Shown in pieces: positions 1 to 10,879 of a stretch of DNA of 64,000 bases (its first letter is position 1; every line of letters begins with the position of its first letter). This DNA comes from Gnetum montanum (taxonomy: Eukaryota > Streptophyta > Gnetopsida > Gnetales > Gnetaceae). The DNA lies in contig MNCI01033465.1 in NCBI GenBank assembly GCA_015680685.1, forward strand, positions 579,090-643,089. Direction: 5' to 3'. The notes under the pieces were generated by a model, which made no database searches, was not told the DNA's origin, and worked only from the letters and a program-made list of their open reading frames with translations. The translations under genes were made by a program, and so were the position numbers.

Positions 1-1755
1 GTATTAGCTAGCAATGAGTCACCTTAATGAGGTGGCTTGAACAATTAGCTAGATGGAGAGGGGTGGTTCCATTTTCTCTGCTTGAAGAACGTAGCTACCT
101 TTGAGGTTGGATCCCAACACCCGAGATGTTATGGTGTCACTAGCAACACATCATTTATTCTTAGAAATCTCTGGGAATGCCGCTACTTTCTCGATGAGGT
201 TGGAGGAAGGTGAAGAGGCAACAGTATTGGTGATGTAGCACCAAGGGTAGGAAATAGTGGTAGAAGTGATAGCTAACTATGTAGCTAAGGGACTAAATGA
301 AATAATGGTGTTTGTATCAAATGTATCTACAATCCAAGATGTGCAAAAATTCATAGGCATGGTTAGTGGGAAAATTACCATAGCTCAGCATGAACAACTA
401 CTAGAATGACTAGTGGAAATCGACAAACCGACTCCAGATATCTTTGATCTTTTGGAGAACATTATTACAACCTAGTTGGAGCTACTGAATGCAAGGGGAA
501 AATGCATGATTTTGGAAGGGCAATTAGAAATTACCCAAGAGCAAAATCAACACTTGGATGTGGAGGTTGCTAAGCTTCGTGGCCAACTTGTTGAGTAAAT
601 AATCCTTAGCCCGACAATGACGAGAGATGAAGCTATCAAACAGCTTCAAGAAAAACTTCAAAAGGCTGAGGAGGAAGCAACAATGGACATCTTCAAATAG
701 TCCATGGTAGAAGTTAAAACACATTCAATTAAGAAGGATTGAAATTAGATGCACCAAAAAAATGAGACACTGACCACACAAAATCATTACTTGCAAAATG
801 TTGATGCTCAAAGAGATCAAATGCAGGAATTCATTCATCAATAGAAGGAGCAACTTGCTAGAATCAACATTAAATTGAGAAAATTGACCACAAAGAATTG
901 AGATGTATTAATGGAGGAGGTGTGCACATTATGATAAAAGTTTACCATCAAAATTGCTGCTTGGAAGAACAAAGCTCTCAAGCTTGAAAGGGTGAAAAAC
1001 CACTACAGGCACCAAGATAGCTTACAAAAAGAAATTAATGGAAAAGAAATTCAGATGGTAAAGGCTAAAGTTAACAAATCCCTCTAGAAATTCTAGTAAG
1101 GAAGAGAGATGTGGCACCCCATCCTTGATGGGATTAATGCCTACAACAAAGCGGTGATATGCTTGAAGAAGTTGTAGATCAAAGAAATGACAAAATATAT
1201 GGAGTTGGCCAATCTTCATTATGCAAACCTGGTAAGGCTGACAGCTAGATGGTCATGATCAGAGTTGGAGAATTAAGTGGCTAGCTCATATTTGCTATAT
1301 GAGGTTGATTTCAAACATCACAAAGATACCAAGCAAAAGCTTGAGATTGCTAATGCTGAACTTGAAGTCCTCAAAGGGAAATTCATAGATGAATGATCCA
1401 TCATCGAGGACCTAGCCAGATGGATGAACAACTAATAGGAGCTTAAGAACATAGTGTGAGTGTTTAACATTGAATTCAAATAGTTCTGTACCTAAGTTAT
1501 CAACGTCAAGGAGTTATTTCCAACAATCCCGTATCCCTAGGATGTGCCCATTTCAACCCACATTAGGGAAATTGCATGGATGGTGCATGATCCTAGGAGT
1601 AAGGAGGAAAAATGAAAGCACTGCTAGATGATTTTTTCCTTCCACTTGAAGTAGCAGTGATAGTAGGACAACCATAGCCTCAACCATTGCCAGTACCTGA
1701 AGCCGGTGAAGGTCCCTTAGAGCCTAAGAAACCACCGCCACCTAGGATTATTTGA
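1..1755 (+). pseudogene. Decayed coiled-coil 3' ORF of an Athila-like element
   Basis: The plus strand reads through as one protein interrupted by many stops, most of them at expected Gln, Trp or Arg codons. The start lies off the left edge. Visible parts in order are a conserved block (FLEISGNAATFSMRLEEGEE, about 145-205), a long Gln/Glu/Lys-rich heptad-like section (about 500-1430, for example EAIKQLQEKLQKAEEEA), and a Pro-rich tail ending in KKPPPPRII and a stop at 1753-1755. It sits just upstream of a polypurine tract and a 3' LTR, so it occupies the env-like position of an LTR element, but I see no signal peptide or membrane segment. A homologous N-terminal half lies on the minus strand at 25160-26060. 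Function is unknown; a structural, Gag-like or host-derived protein are all possible. That it was once coding is well supported; its role is not. Confidence 0.6.
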
Positions 1756-1920
1756 TCTTCTCCAACAAGCTTCACATCATCAAGGAATGTGTTTAACTGT
1801 TTGATGAGTTGTGTGATGGTGTTCAATTTTGTGGCCTAAACACCACCATTTTTATAATGTATTGATCCATACACCTAGGCACTCCATTTTTTGCTAAGTC
1901 AGTCAAGTTTGTTTTGTTGA

Positions 1921-1939
1921 AAGAAAAGTCATGGGGGTA
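1921..1939 (+). promoter_or_regulatory. Polypurine tract of the plus-strand Athila-like element
   Basis: A purine-rich stretch, AAGAAAAGTCATGGGGGTA, directly abuts the LTR start TGATGAG at 1940. The same core, AGTCATGGGGATA, abuts the LTR at 8362-9223 on the minus strand. The shared core supports its use as the plus-strand DNA primer. Confidence 0.6.
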
Positions 1940-2874
1940 TGATGAGTTGTTGTTGGTTGGCTGCATTGACAAGGCCTCATTAATGCAGCTAACTATGTCA
2001 ATGAGGCCTCATCCACAAGGCCTCATTGATGCATTTTGACCTGCATCAATGATGCCTTGTTGATGCAATGTTTGTCTATTGCCTATAAATATGTGCCTAT
2101 CCATCACATTTATGGAAGTCTAGATTTCAATTGTAGCAAAGCTCTTGCATTTTTTTCTATTTGAAAGTTAGAAGTTTTTTCCTTAAGTACCCACAATAGA
2201 AGCCACTGAGTGTATGGATCTTTATTCAAGCATTGTTGTACTTGAGTATGATAGTATGTGCGGCAATAAAGACAAGCTTTCTAATAAACCTTGCAGCACT
2301 TTGGATAGATTAGCTCTTTTATTTATGCATTTAGTGTTTTCAATTATTTGTTAATTATTCTCAATTATTTTTCATCAATTAAGTTAATGAGATTATTAAT
2401 CTAGATAGATTAAATACATAAGTATGACTACTTCAAGTATAACACGTAGCCACTTGGTAATCCTAGCAACCTTATCACTTGGTATGCCTAGTAGAGTAGC
2501 GTTTGGTTGCCCAGCAATGGATATGTGGGTTTAGGACGTGTATGGAAAGTGGGAATAGATACTTATGTTGAGATTAGTTAAATTATTAGTGAATTAGATA
2601 TTTAGATTAGTTAATTAAACTTCTTTTTATCTACATTTTGAGCACCCAGGATATAAAATACAAAATGATAAAAATTGGATGCCTTAGTTACACTTAACCA
2701 TATCAATGTGCATCACAAGTGTAATTGGGAGGACAATGATTAACCTTAAGGCTAGATTCACTTCTTAAAGAGCTAGTGCATTGGAAATGATAAAGTTTGC
2801 AGAATTCAACTGAGTCGTGCATGAAAACTTCGTGATTCATATGGTTGGGTGTCAGGGTACCTCACCGCTCGTCA
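1940..2874 (+). mobile_element. Athila-like 3' LTR, plus orientation
   Basis: The LTR starts TGATGAG and ends GGTACCTCACCGCTCGTCA, the same terminal sequence as the other Athila-like LTRs here. A polypurine tract precedes it and no primer-binding site follows it, so it is a 3' LTR. Its U3 carries several copies of a CCTCATTGATGC-type motif (about 1975-2070), a TATA box at 2084-2090, and the CGGCAATAAAGACA region seen in the sister LTRs. The five bases before it (GGGTA) and after it (AGTAG) differ, as expected when the other LTR is out of view. It appears to have inserted into the 3' non-coding part of the minus-strand element on its right. Confidence 0.75.
2084..2090 (+). promoter_or_regulatory. 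TATA box of the Athila-like LTR
   Basis: TATAAAT inside the context ATTGCCTATAAAT, which recurs at the equivalent place in the LTR at 60349-61199. This is the likely RNA polymerase II promoter of the element. Confidence 0.5.
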
Positions 2875-4580
2875 AGTAGGTGTTTCTTTTAGCATCACTT
2901 GTAGTCACTAAAGGATCAACATTGATTTTGTTAATTTTTCCTTAATAATTAACCCTTTTCAGATTCCCTAGTTTGCATTTAAGTATAAGGTGATGTCAGC
3001 GTATTATGCCTAAGGCTATGAGGTAACTAAAATCATCAAGCTATTCACATTATTTTGATTAATTACTATTAGTTACCATGATGTTCAAAAATAGGATGTT
3101 AGAAAAAAATTTCACAAATTTCAAAGTGAGCATCCCTAGCCCCCATGAATAATAAGTGTAACTTTGGAAGTTCACAAGTTTTTAAACAACTAAAACCAAA
3201 GGTTCAATGCAGAAGATGACCAAGAAATTTTTTGGAAGTTGAAGGATATTAAGATAGAAAAGTAGGAAAAATTAAATTAATTAAAATTAATGAGAAGTAG
3301 TCCCAAACTTATGCATAAATTTAGAGAAACCATCATTGATGTTCTGGAAGATGTAAAGGTTAGTTCAAAGCCATGATCAATAAGAGTTATGTAAGTGGGT
3401 CCTTCCCAAAGTAGGCTCCTACCATAATGCCCTTGTATAACCACTTCAATAGATGTTTGTGAACACCGAAGAAGTGAAATGTAGATCATGCCTATGTTTC
3501 AAATAAGACATAGCTTCCTTGGTTGGGATTTCGCTCTATACTATACAAAATCATTAGACTCAAAATCATATGCAACAATGAGGTGAATGAATGGAATGAG
3601 AAAGGGCTGTAGAGATTAGGATGTAAGGTTTTTTACCATGTTTGCAATAGGTTCTTATGTTAAATGTGATTAAACTAATTAGCATACTTGTCCATCCAAG
3701 TTTGGATAAAGTTCATATCATTAACAATAACATCGAATTGATGTGTTATCTCTAACCTACCACCATGAGTTCAAAACTAGCTCAAAGAACAATCATCACT
3801 CTAAAGGAGAAGAAAAGAGAAAAAGGAAGAAAGGGCCTTGGTTAGAGGGTCATCTTTAGACATAGGAAACATGTCTTTCCAACCCTATAATGAGTGCTTG
3901 TAGTCCATTATTGTGTCTAAGAGGTGTGCTTTGAATTCCCATTATTTGTTTTCTTTTTGGATTTTAAACTTTTGTTGAAATGGGAACTATACCATGCAAA
4001 GACATAGCTTTCTATTTATTGGTCAACAAAGAAGTGATGATGCATTTCAAGAGGAGTCATAAATCACCCAAAGGAAGTTAAGAAGAGAACTCAAAAAGTT
4101 CCCTTGAGGTCACACTCTTTGCCATTCCCACTTGGTTGTTTCTTCTTTCTTTAAGATACAATGATCATTCATTAATTTTAGTTTTATGAAGGAAGAACCA
4201 AATTGCTTTCATGAAAAAGAACTTTTTATTTAGAGAATTGGAAGGATAGATGAGAAGGTCTCATTACTTTACACAATTACTTACCCAATCATCTTGATAG
4301 CATAGAACAAAAACCCAACACATATCATTAACTTCTGCATCATGACTTGGCAATATTATTGAGAAAAGCATAAAAGACACTCATAAAATATAAAGATAAT
4401 GATCTAAGAAGAGAGAAAAATATAAAGAAAAGAAAATGAGAAAATTTTGGAAGAAATAGGAAAATGATAAAAAAATATAAAACAAAAAAGTAAAAAGCAC
4501 TTATTAGTTCTTGATTTAGGATGGGACATCTTCCACACAACTAAGCATAAAGGTCAAACAAGAGCTAATAAGTGGATTGG
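2875..4580 (-). mobile_element. 3' non-coding region of minus-strand Athila-like element A
   Basis: No coding region is visible on either strand. The segment can be aligned by eye with 42900-45240 and partly with 26200-27810 and 63368-64000, all lying 3' of Athila gag or integrase. Shared landmarks are a T-rich tract just after the coding region (A-rich as printed, about 4380-4500), a block reading AAACATGTCTTTCC near 3868-3881, and a block around 3345-3480. The minus-strand 3' LTR expected at its left end is absent; the plus-strand LTR at 1940-2874 sits there instead. Confidence 0.55.
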
Positions 4581-4589
4581 TTGGTTTCA

Positions 4590-6230
4590 TGCATATTTTA
4601 AATGATTTTAAACTCTTATTTCCAAGCCACTGTGTGTCTTTTGGTTTAGTGGCTACTGCTTAGATTGGTTTTTGCTCACACACTTTTTTTTGAACTTTAT
4701 GGTGGGTTGGTCTAGGGGTTGTGTTAATATTTTGAACTTCCAGCTCATAATTGCATCCTTTATCATTATTAGTGATACATGGAGGTTTCTTTCTCTTCAT
4801 AATGATAGGTTCATCATTTTCATCTTGTGTTGGAGTGGTGATGGTTGTTGGCTTTTATGTATGATCAGGAGACATAATTTTTGTGAGGAAGGGTGTTGCA
4901 CTAGATTGGCCTTATGTAGGCGTTGATGCACCAGTAGGTATATGATTTTTGTGCTTATGTGAAGAAACTATCCTAAAGAAAGGACATTTCCAAGGTTGTG
5001 GTTGAGATTTACCAACATTATCATTTCCATGTATGTTCATTGCAGAAGTGGCATTCTTTGGTTGATGTTGTGGTACCAAACCTTCATGTATTATTGGTAG
5101 TGGCATATGGTGGAGGGAAGTATGAGAATATTAAGGATATGATGGAGAATGAGAGGTGTGAGGTGGTGATCCTTCAGAAGATGTTGCGGGTTGATGATAT
5201 ATGGGAGAGTGGTAGTAGTGATTTGTAGTAGAGGAAGTAGCACTAGTTGGGGAAATAGGTTGTTGAAAGTAATATTCATATATGTTTGGTTGTTAGTAAG
5301 GGTAGTGCTAGTTTGATGATGGGCTCTCCCACAACTATGGTTTTTGCCATTGTGGATGTTGCTATTTTAAAGAGAAATCATGGCTAGGACATATGTAGTA
5401 GTGAATAGTATCTATCCAAGGCCACATCCAAGGACTCATATTGTTCTTGCTTCCATCCTTGAATTTAATTTCTTAGGCTGAAGACTTTTGCATAGGTTTT
5501 GTATTTTTTTGTTGAAGAGCTCCAATGTTGTAGACCACTAGTGGATGGAATTTGGTTCCAACGATCTATACCAGCTTTTGACGTTGTCTATTAGTGTCCT
5601 AGGGAAGAGCTTAAGCTTTTTTCACTTACATTCAATCTTTTTGCAAGGTGCAAGCATCATGGAATGCTTGTAAGTGATGTTCTAGATCAAAATTATAGCC
5701 TCCCTTAAATTTAGGAATGTTGTCCATATCAAGCTGTTTGATGAGACTATCCCGTCGATGCCTTTAGGGTATTTGAATTGCTTCCCTAATCTATGTTAGG
5801 CCCTTAGTAGCCAATAGGGATTTATCTTCATTAGACATGTCATGGTGAGAATCTATATTGCTATTTATTTGATATTGATGATCTTGCCTATGCTCAATTT
5901 TATGTCTTTGATCTTACCCTTGGGTTCTATTTCTATCATCATCTTGACCCCTTAGTGGAGGTGTATCTTTATACCTACATTCATCTTCATTAGAACTAGA
6001 CATTGAAGAGGAAGAGGAAGATGAGGAACTAGGAGAATCACTATGGCTTCTATATCTCCCTCCATGGTCCCTTGATCTATCTTTTCTAGGTTTGGAGGAG
6101 GTCCTTGGCCTTGAGGCCTTCCTTGTTCTAGGACTTCCTCTATATCTTCTAGGATTATACGTACTAGTTGAATGTAGTCCTTACATGTAGTAAGGGTGGA
6201 AATGAGCATATGAAACCTCTTCTTGAGGTT
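4590..6230 (-). pseudogene. Athila-like gag, element A (decayed)
   Basis: Read on the minus strand from just inside the primer-binding site. An Arg/Ser-rich, low-complexity N-terminal section comes first (about 6150-5980, including KDRSRDHGGRYRSHSDS and a run of Ser), then an acidic/His section, then the Ty3/gypsy Gag core (about 5720-5440). Core landmarks are HHLQAFHDACTLQKD and LIDNVKSWYRSLEPNSIH. The C-terminal part is Pro/Tyr-rich and ends with TKPKDTQWLG, matching SKDTQWFG in the copy at 61331-63367. Several stops and frame changes make it non-functional. The coding end runs directly into 3' non-coding sequence with no protease, RT or integrase between, so the element is gag-only. Gag would form the cytoplasmic virus-like particle of the element. 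Confidence 0.65.
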
Positions 6231-6235
6231 GTTCA

Positions 6236-6236
6236 N
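6236..6236. other. Single undetermined base
   Basis: One N lies between the primer-binding site and the gag of element A. It is probably an assembly or consensus ambiguity. Confidence 0.9.
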
Positions 6237-6242
6237 ACATCA

Positions 6243-6260
6243 TCCTCAGCAACGACGCTA
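6243..6260 (-). promoter_or_regulatory. Primer-binding site, tRNA-Asp type
   Basis: On the minus strand this reads TAGCGTCGTTGCTGAGGA, one base inside the LTR end. It matches the complement of a plant tRNA-Asp 3' end (TGGCGCCGTTGCCGGGGA) at 14 of 18 positions, and all four differences are transitions. tRNA-Asp priming is typical of Athila elements. It fixes 6262-7165 as a 5' LTR. Confidence 0.7.
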
Positions 6261-6261
6261 A

Positions 6262-7165
6262 TGATGAGTGATGGGTACCCCATACACCTAACCATACGAA
6301 TCACAAGTGTTTACACATGATTCAATTGAATTTTGTGGATGGGACTTGTTGTACATCTAGAGCATTAAGCATTGATTAAAGTTCACTATCTTTTGACTTT
6401 GATTAGTGGTAGTTTTTTCATGTATGGTTTAGTCCAAAGTGAGACATATGATTGCTGATGTTGTTCTGGTCTTATGCTACTCCTAATGATAATAGAGAAA
6501 TTAATTATTTAATCTAATTAACAATGGAAAGTAAAGTCTAAATTAGCTTATGAGAAATGAGTGCTCATTCCTAACTTGCCATACACATCTTGAACTCATG
6601 TATCCACTAGTGGGATTACCAAGCATTATGCTATTGGGCAAACCAAGGAATGATGTCGTTGGGGTTACTAAGCAAATATGTGTCATGTTTAAAATTGGTT
6701 GCGCTCATTCTGCCAATTCATTAATATGCATAGACATGTAAATATTAACTAAGTATAAGGAAAATAAATTGCATTGAAAGGAAATATATTCTAAGTCAAA
6801 GTGTTGCAATGAATAGGAATCAATCGCAATATTATTGTCATTCATGGATTGTGTCCAAGTACAATGCCACTCGAATTAGACACCACATAATTGACTTAGA
6901 TCCACGCTACGAGCACTCACTAACTATTCTCTAAGACTATGGAATAAAACTGTAAGAGTTCGGCTACTCTATTAACAAAAGATGTCAAATACATAAGGGG
7001 CACATATGTTTTTAGAGGTGAAAATAGACATTGCATCGATGGGTACCCATTGACATAGCAAATGTTACGTTGATGGGATTCCATTGATGGGTATGCATTG
7101 AGTGGTTACGTTGAGGTTGTTGCATTGATGAAATTCCATCAATGTAGCCAATTGATGCTTCCTCA
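6262..7165 (-). mobile_element. Athila-like 5' LTR, minus orientation (element A)
   Basis: As printed it begins TGATGAGTGATGGGTACCCC and ends CTTCCTCA, the reverse of the shared LTR termini. The primer-binding site on its left shows that the internal region lies to the left. The distal U3 (about 7030-7150) is built of repeated ATTGATGGG/CCATTGATG-type words. The body matches the LTRs at 8362 and 30836, including the stretch ATGGTTTAGTCCAAAGTGAG near 6423. The possible target duplication on the right is GTGAT (7166-7170), but its partner is not seen on the left. Confidence 0.75.
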
Positions 7166-7189
7166 GTGATTATGGGTAATGACCAAGTT

Positions 7190-7640
7190 TAATCAACCTA
7201 TGATTATAAGGGCTCATGTATACATGTGTATTAGAGTTGGTTTTGAATCCGGCATGAGTGTATCTTTGGGATAAATGATCATGGATGAGGAAATTTAAGG
7301 CTAGCTAGGTAGGTTAAGAAGTAGTTATATAAGGATAGTTGATGCCTATAATGAAAGTTCGGTAGTGTGCTATTGATATATTCTAGAGTAAGATATCTAG
7401 GTGCATTGTTGTTGTATTATAAATTAAGATGTTTTGGTGGGCTATTAGTGTATTGTAGATTAATACATCTAGGAGGGGGTGGGTTTGTTGCTATATTGCA
7501 AAGAAAGGTGTTTTTGTATCATTCCTTCTAACTTTTATTAGTGAGAATCCTTCATTACCATGAACATAGGTGCTTTGTTGGACCATGAAAAATCTCAATG
7601 TTTGATTTTTTTATCATTCTGTTCTCAACATTTTCCTGTG
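7190..7640 (+). mobile_element. Probable Ty1/copia-type LTR (3' part)
   Basis: A plausible TATA box (TATATAAG) lies at 7326-7333. The 3' third (about 7545-7630) resembles the conserved end of many plant copia LTRs: a GTGAGAATCC block, then GGACCATGAAAAATCT, then GTTTGATTTTTTTATCATTCTG and a CTCAACA-like end. The expected ATGGTATCAGAGC primer-site context is not present after it. The left boundary is unclear. The call rests on remembered family resemblance only. Confidence 0.35.
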
Positions 7641-8361
7641 TCATTTCACTATTCAATCTAGACATTTTTCCTACATAATATGTTGTAACACATTATTCTT
7701 TCTTCTTCATGATTTAAAATTTTATAATTTTGAAAATTATATCTTCTAATTTCCATTCAAACTTTTGTACTAACTCAAACATGGTTTCTTTGTAAAAGAT
7801 TACATAGCCATCCATGTTGTAGTTCTTTTAGTAGACTTGTCTATATGATTTGAAGGAGGGATCATCACAAGAATCTTTTTTCTTATAAGTGCCTTCATAG
7901 TTCAAATTTTTTAAATTAGTCAAAATTAGTAGAGAAATTGCCTTAGTAAGACTTCTTCGAGAAAAGAACTTTGACATTTAAGGTTTGCAATTTTTCAAGG
8001 ATACATGAGTATTGGTACTTGTATAACTTCAAGCCCCAAGGTGGACTTGTAAGATGTTATCTTTTACTATCTAGGGTCCTTAAAAGCACATTGTATGTTA
8101 CTACTTTTATATATAATCCTGAGTTCTTTCTTGACTTGTTATTTCTTCTGGGTACCATTCACCTTGTTAGGCCAAGGTTTTGATTCTTCATGATAGCCAA
8201 ATATTTGTTAAATAGTCTTGTTGATTGTTGAGTTTGATGTGACCCTTTATCCTTCTATTAGTTTAGTAACTAATGTTTCAACTGCTTGATTTCTTGGATA
8301 AGGTCTAGCTTTGTTCCTTGGACTCTTAATGATATTTCTAATCCCTTTAGAATACTAAATT
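7641..8361. other. Unassigned AT-rich spacer
   Basis: I see no domain, splice pattern or repeat that I can name. A 70-codon open frame at 7971-8183 is short, has no recognisable motif and is likely chance. Confidence 0.3.
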
Positions 8362-9223
8362 TGATGAGTGGCAAGATACCCCTACACTCAACCATATGAA
8401 TACGAGCATTTACACATGATCTGGTCAAACTTCGCAGATGGACTAGTTGTGGTATCCAGATAGTTACACGTTGATCGTAGTTCGCTGTCTTCCCACCTAG
8501 ACAAGTATTTGCTTTGTCACCTATGGTTTAGTCCAAAGTTAGATGAATGATGGGATCCTAACTAATGCTACTCCTAGAGGCGATGGAAAATAATCTTGAC
8601 TTAAGCTAATAGACAATAAAAAGTGAAATCTAAACTAGCATAAGTACGATGAGCATCCATCCTTAATCATCCGTGCACATCTTGGACCTTGTTCACTTCT
8701 TTTGGTATTACCAAGCACACATTACTTGAGCACTTATAGATATGCTACTGGGTTACCAAGTAGTTACACTTAAATGTTCCTGATTAACTTGTACTCATTC
8801 CACATTTAACAATAGGAATAGTAAATGATGATAAAGGAATATTAACGAAGAAAATGATAAATAACAATTAACAATTGAAGTAATTAAAGGCTAAGTGAAT
8901 GTTGCAATGATGGAGTAATCTTGATCTTTATTGCCCATCATGTACGTGTCCAAGTACATCACACTCAAATAAAGGTTTCATATAATTACAATTATCACAT
9001 TGCAGGCATGCACTGTGGAAAGAATAAAAACTAATTCAAAAATGACAAAAAGACTCTATCCTAAGAATTACCAACTTCTCCTTTCCTATGCACCTGAATG
9101 TTATATTTATAGGCCTACATAGGAATCACAATATCGTGTATTTGATATCGTTATCTAGGCTACAATATCGCATACCTGATATCAATGATTCGATATCGGG
9201 GCTTGGAAAACTACGATTCATCA
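8362..9223 (-). mobile_element. Athila-like 3' LTR, minus orientation
   Basis: As printed it runs from TGATGAGTGGCAAGATACCCC to GATTCATCA. No primer-binding site is on its left, but the reverse of a polypurine tract abuts its right end, so it is the 3' LTR of a minus-strand element. The body aligns with the solo LTR at 30836-31647 over most of its length. The distal U3 (about 9130-9200) carries GATATC/ATATCG words instead of the motifs found in the sister LTRs. Flanking pentamers AAATT and TATCC do not match, so it is not a clean solo LTR. Confidence 0.75.
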
Positions 9224-9238
9224 TATCCCCATGACTAA
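9224..9238 (-). promoter_or_regulatory. Polypurine tract, minus strand
   Basis: On the minus strand the LTR is preceded by AGTCATGGGGATA, nearly the same as the tract before the LTR at 1940. Little other internal sequence of this element remains on its right. Confidence 0.5.
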
Positions 9239-9714
9239 ATAACAACTCGTCCTCGAGTTAGACAAAATGAGAACGAATGCAATTGATTACATAGTGGATA
9301 GGTATGGGATTATTGACTAACTAGGAATTACTCATGTTGTAGTGTGGGATTGAAAAAAACAAAATTGAAAAAAAATAAAATAAAATATGGGGGATTCCAA
9401 ATTACTTTCAAATTCTTTAACCAATATCAAAATTTTACATCTTTTATAGATATGAAAATTTCTGTTAAATTCTAGAATGTAGATTTATAGGTTGGCAAGC
9501 AAAAATCTGTGACTTCTTCTTCTAGTGAGGATGATACAACTAAGATTCTTTATTTTGTTCTCTTTTATAGTGTATATGAGTTATTGGTAGTTGATATTAT
9601 ATTACAATACATGTTTATTGAAATTTAAGATTACCTACCTTATAATCAAGGTTTTGATTCATAGTAAAATAATATGATGTAAAAGCATGACATTCAATTC
9701 AATTAGGCTAGGTA
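9239..9714. other. AT-rich sequence, little recognised
   Basis: The first about 60 bases may still be internal sequence of the Athila-like element whose 3' LTR ends at 9223. The rest shows only A-rich tracts (around 9350-9390) and no gene. Confidence 0.3.
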
Positions 9715-10090
9715 TTATTCTTATTTTTTTCTTGTTAAGTTAGATAATGTTTCAATGGTATAGTATGCCCCAAATATAGGGTCTTTTATACATAAGCATG
9801 TAGTGTTGATTATTCATAAGTGGACTCTTAATTTTGACGTTTAATCTGAAGAATATTCTAAAGTTCCATGTTTTGTTGAGCTATTTAATATTTTGTTGAT
9901 TTTTAGAGAGTTGAAAAGTAGTCTTCTTGGTTGCATTAAGTATATGAATTTTAATCCTATACCATTTAATTCTCATAAATGTTTTTTTTTGAAATCAATC
10001 CTCCAATTGTAAAAAGGAACTCTCATTGTAAGTAGGTAGAAAGACTTACATTCAACAAATTACATATTTAATCTTCCTAATTCTTGTAAT
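9715..10090 (+). pseudogene. Possible DUF4283-like (LINE ORF1-type) remnant
   Basis: On the plus strand a decayed frame reads VVLIIHKWTLNFDV, then KVPCFVELFNILLIFREL, then SLLGCIKYMNFNP. The order kW-p-F, then k-P-wv-l, then a short helix and G-k-i resembles plant DUF4283 proteins, which occur in LINE ORF1 and in Gag-like genes. Frequent stops and no zinc knuckle make this tentative. Nothing nearby confirms a LINE: I found no reverse transcriptase on this strand and no clear poly(A) end. Confidence 0.28.
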
Positions 10091-10269
10091 TTTGGTCATT
10101 ATGAAGGATATATGTTTAATGTTTTTTCTTTTTTACTCAAGAAAATATGTTAAGGAAAATAAAAAATGTGTTAAAGATGAGGATTAAGAAAACTCTAAAG
10201 CTGAATAGATGAATAATCAAGATAATGTTAATGATAAGAATGATCACTTTTACTACATGAAGTATTGAT

Positions 10270-10770
10270 CAATATAGATAGATAGTGTAACACCCCTACG
10301 AATTATCTATAAATATCTCCTAAATAACTAGGAGAAGTGTTATGGAACCCCTAAGGATCTAGATTTAATCTTGATTTACTAATTTAAAAGGAAGCTATAA
10401 ATTAAATAAAAATTATTAATTAGAAGCATAAATATAGTAGAATAGCAAAGCATAATAAAATTTCATAATAATCAAATATATAATTAAATAAAATTAATTA
10501 AAGAAAAATAAAATTTTACACAATCACAAAAATGTAAATGTCAAAAAATTCAAGTAGTTTCATCATAAAATAGTACACAAAGCAACAATTCCAAGGATAC
10601 TTGTTTCACTTCAATAAAAAATCTAGAAATAAAGATATTCACATTTGTAGTTTATCAAATTAAATAATAAAATTTAAAATAATAATAAAATAAAATAATA
10701 ATATATAATAAATAATATTAAATTTTACTAAACATATAGCACGCATTGAAATAATTTTAGGTATGTACAT
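10270..10770. other. Strongly AT-rich tract
   Basis: The region, especially 10380-10740, is dominated by TAAAATAATAATA-like low-complexity DNA. No gene is seen. It lies between the truncated left end of the Tat pol and the 20-bp repeat. Confidence 0.5.
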
Positions 10771-10773
10771 AAT

Positions 10774-10833
10774 GCCTAGCGTAGTTTTGTAAAGCCCAAC
10801 GTAGTTTTGTAAAGCCCAGTGTAGTTTTGTTGG
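10774..10833 (+). repeat. Three tandem 20-bp repeats
   Basis: Units at 10774-10793, 10794-10813 and 10814-10833 share the form GCCCARYGTAGTTTTGTAAA with few changes. The CGTAGTT word also occurs in the hairpin motif of the array at 14190-15960. Confidence 0.8.
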
Positions 10834-10879
10834 TACCAATTAATGTCATTTAGTAGATCAATCGTGCTACTAATAGACC

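Noticed and set aside
1-1755. Host myosin-like or kinesin-like coiled-coil gene
   Set aside because: Its place before a polypurine tract and LTR and its second copy near an integrase fit an element ORF better, and no motor or other host domain is visible.
4340-4540. Phe/Leu-rich small open frame on the minus strand (possible membrane peptide)
   Set aside because: It falls in the T-rich 3' non-coding tract of element A, and the same tract in elements C and D is not open.
8362-9223. Calling this a solo LTR
   Set aside because: The flanking pentamers AAATT and TATCC differ, and a polypurine tract abuts its right end, so it is a 3' LTR of a broken element.
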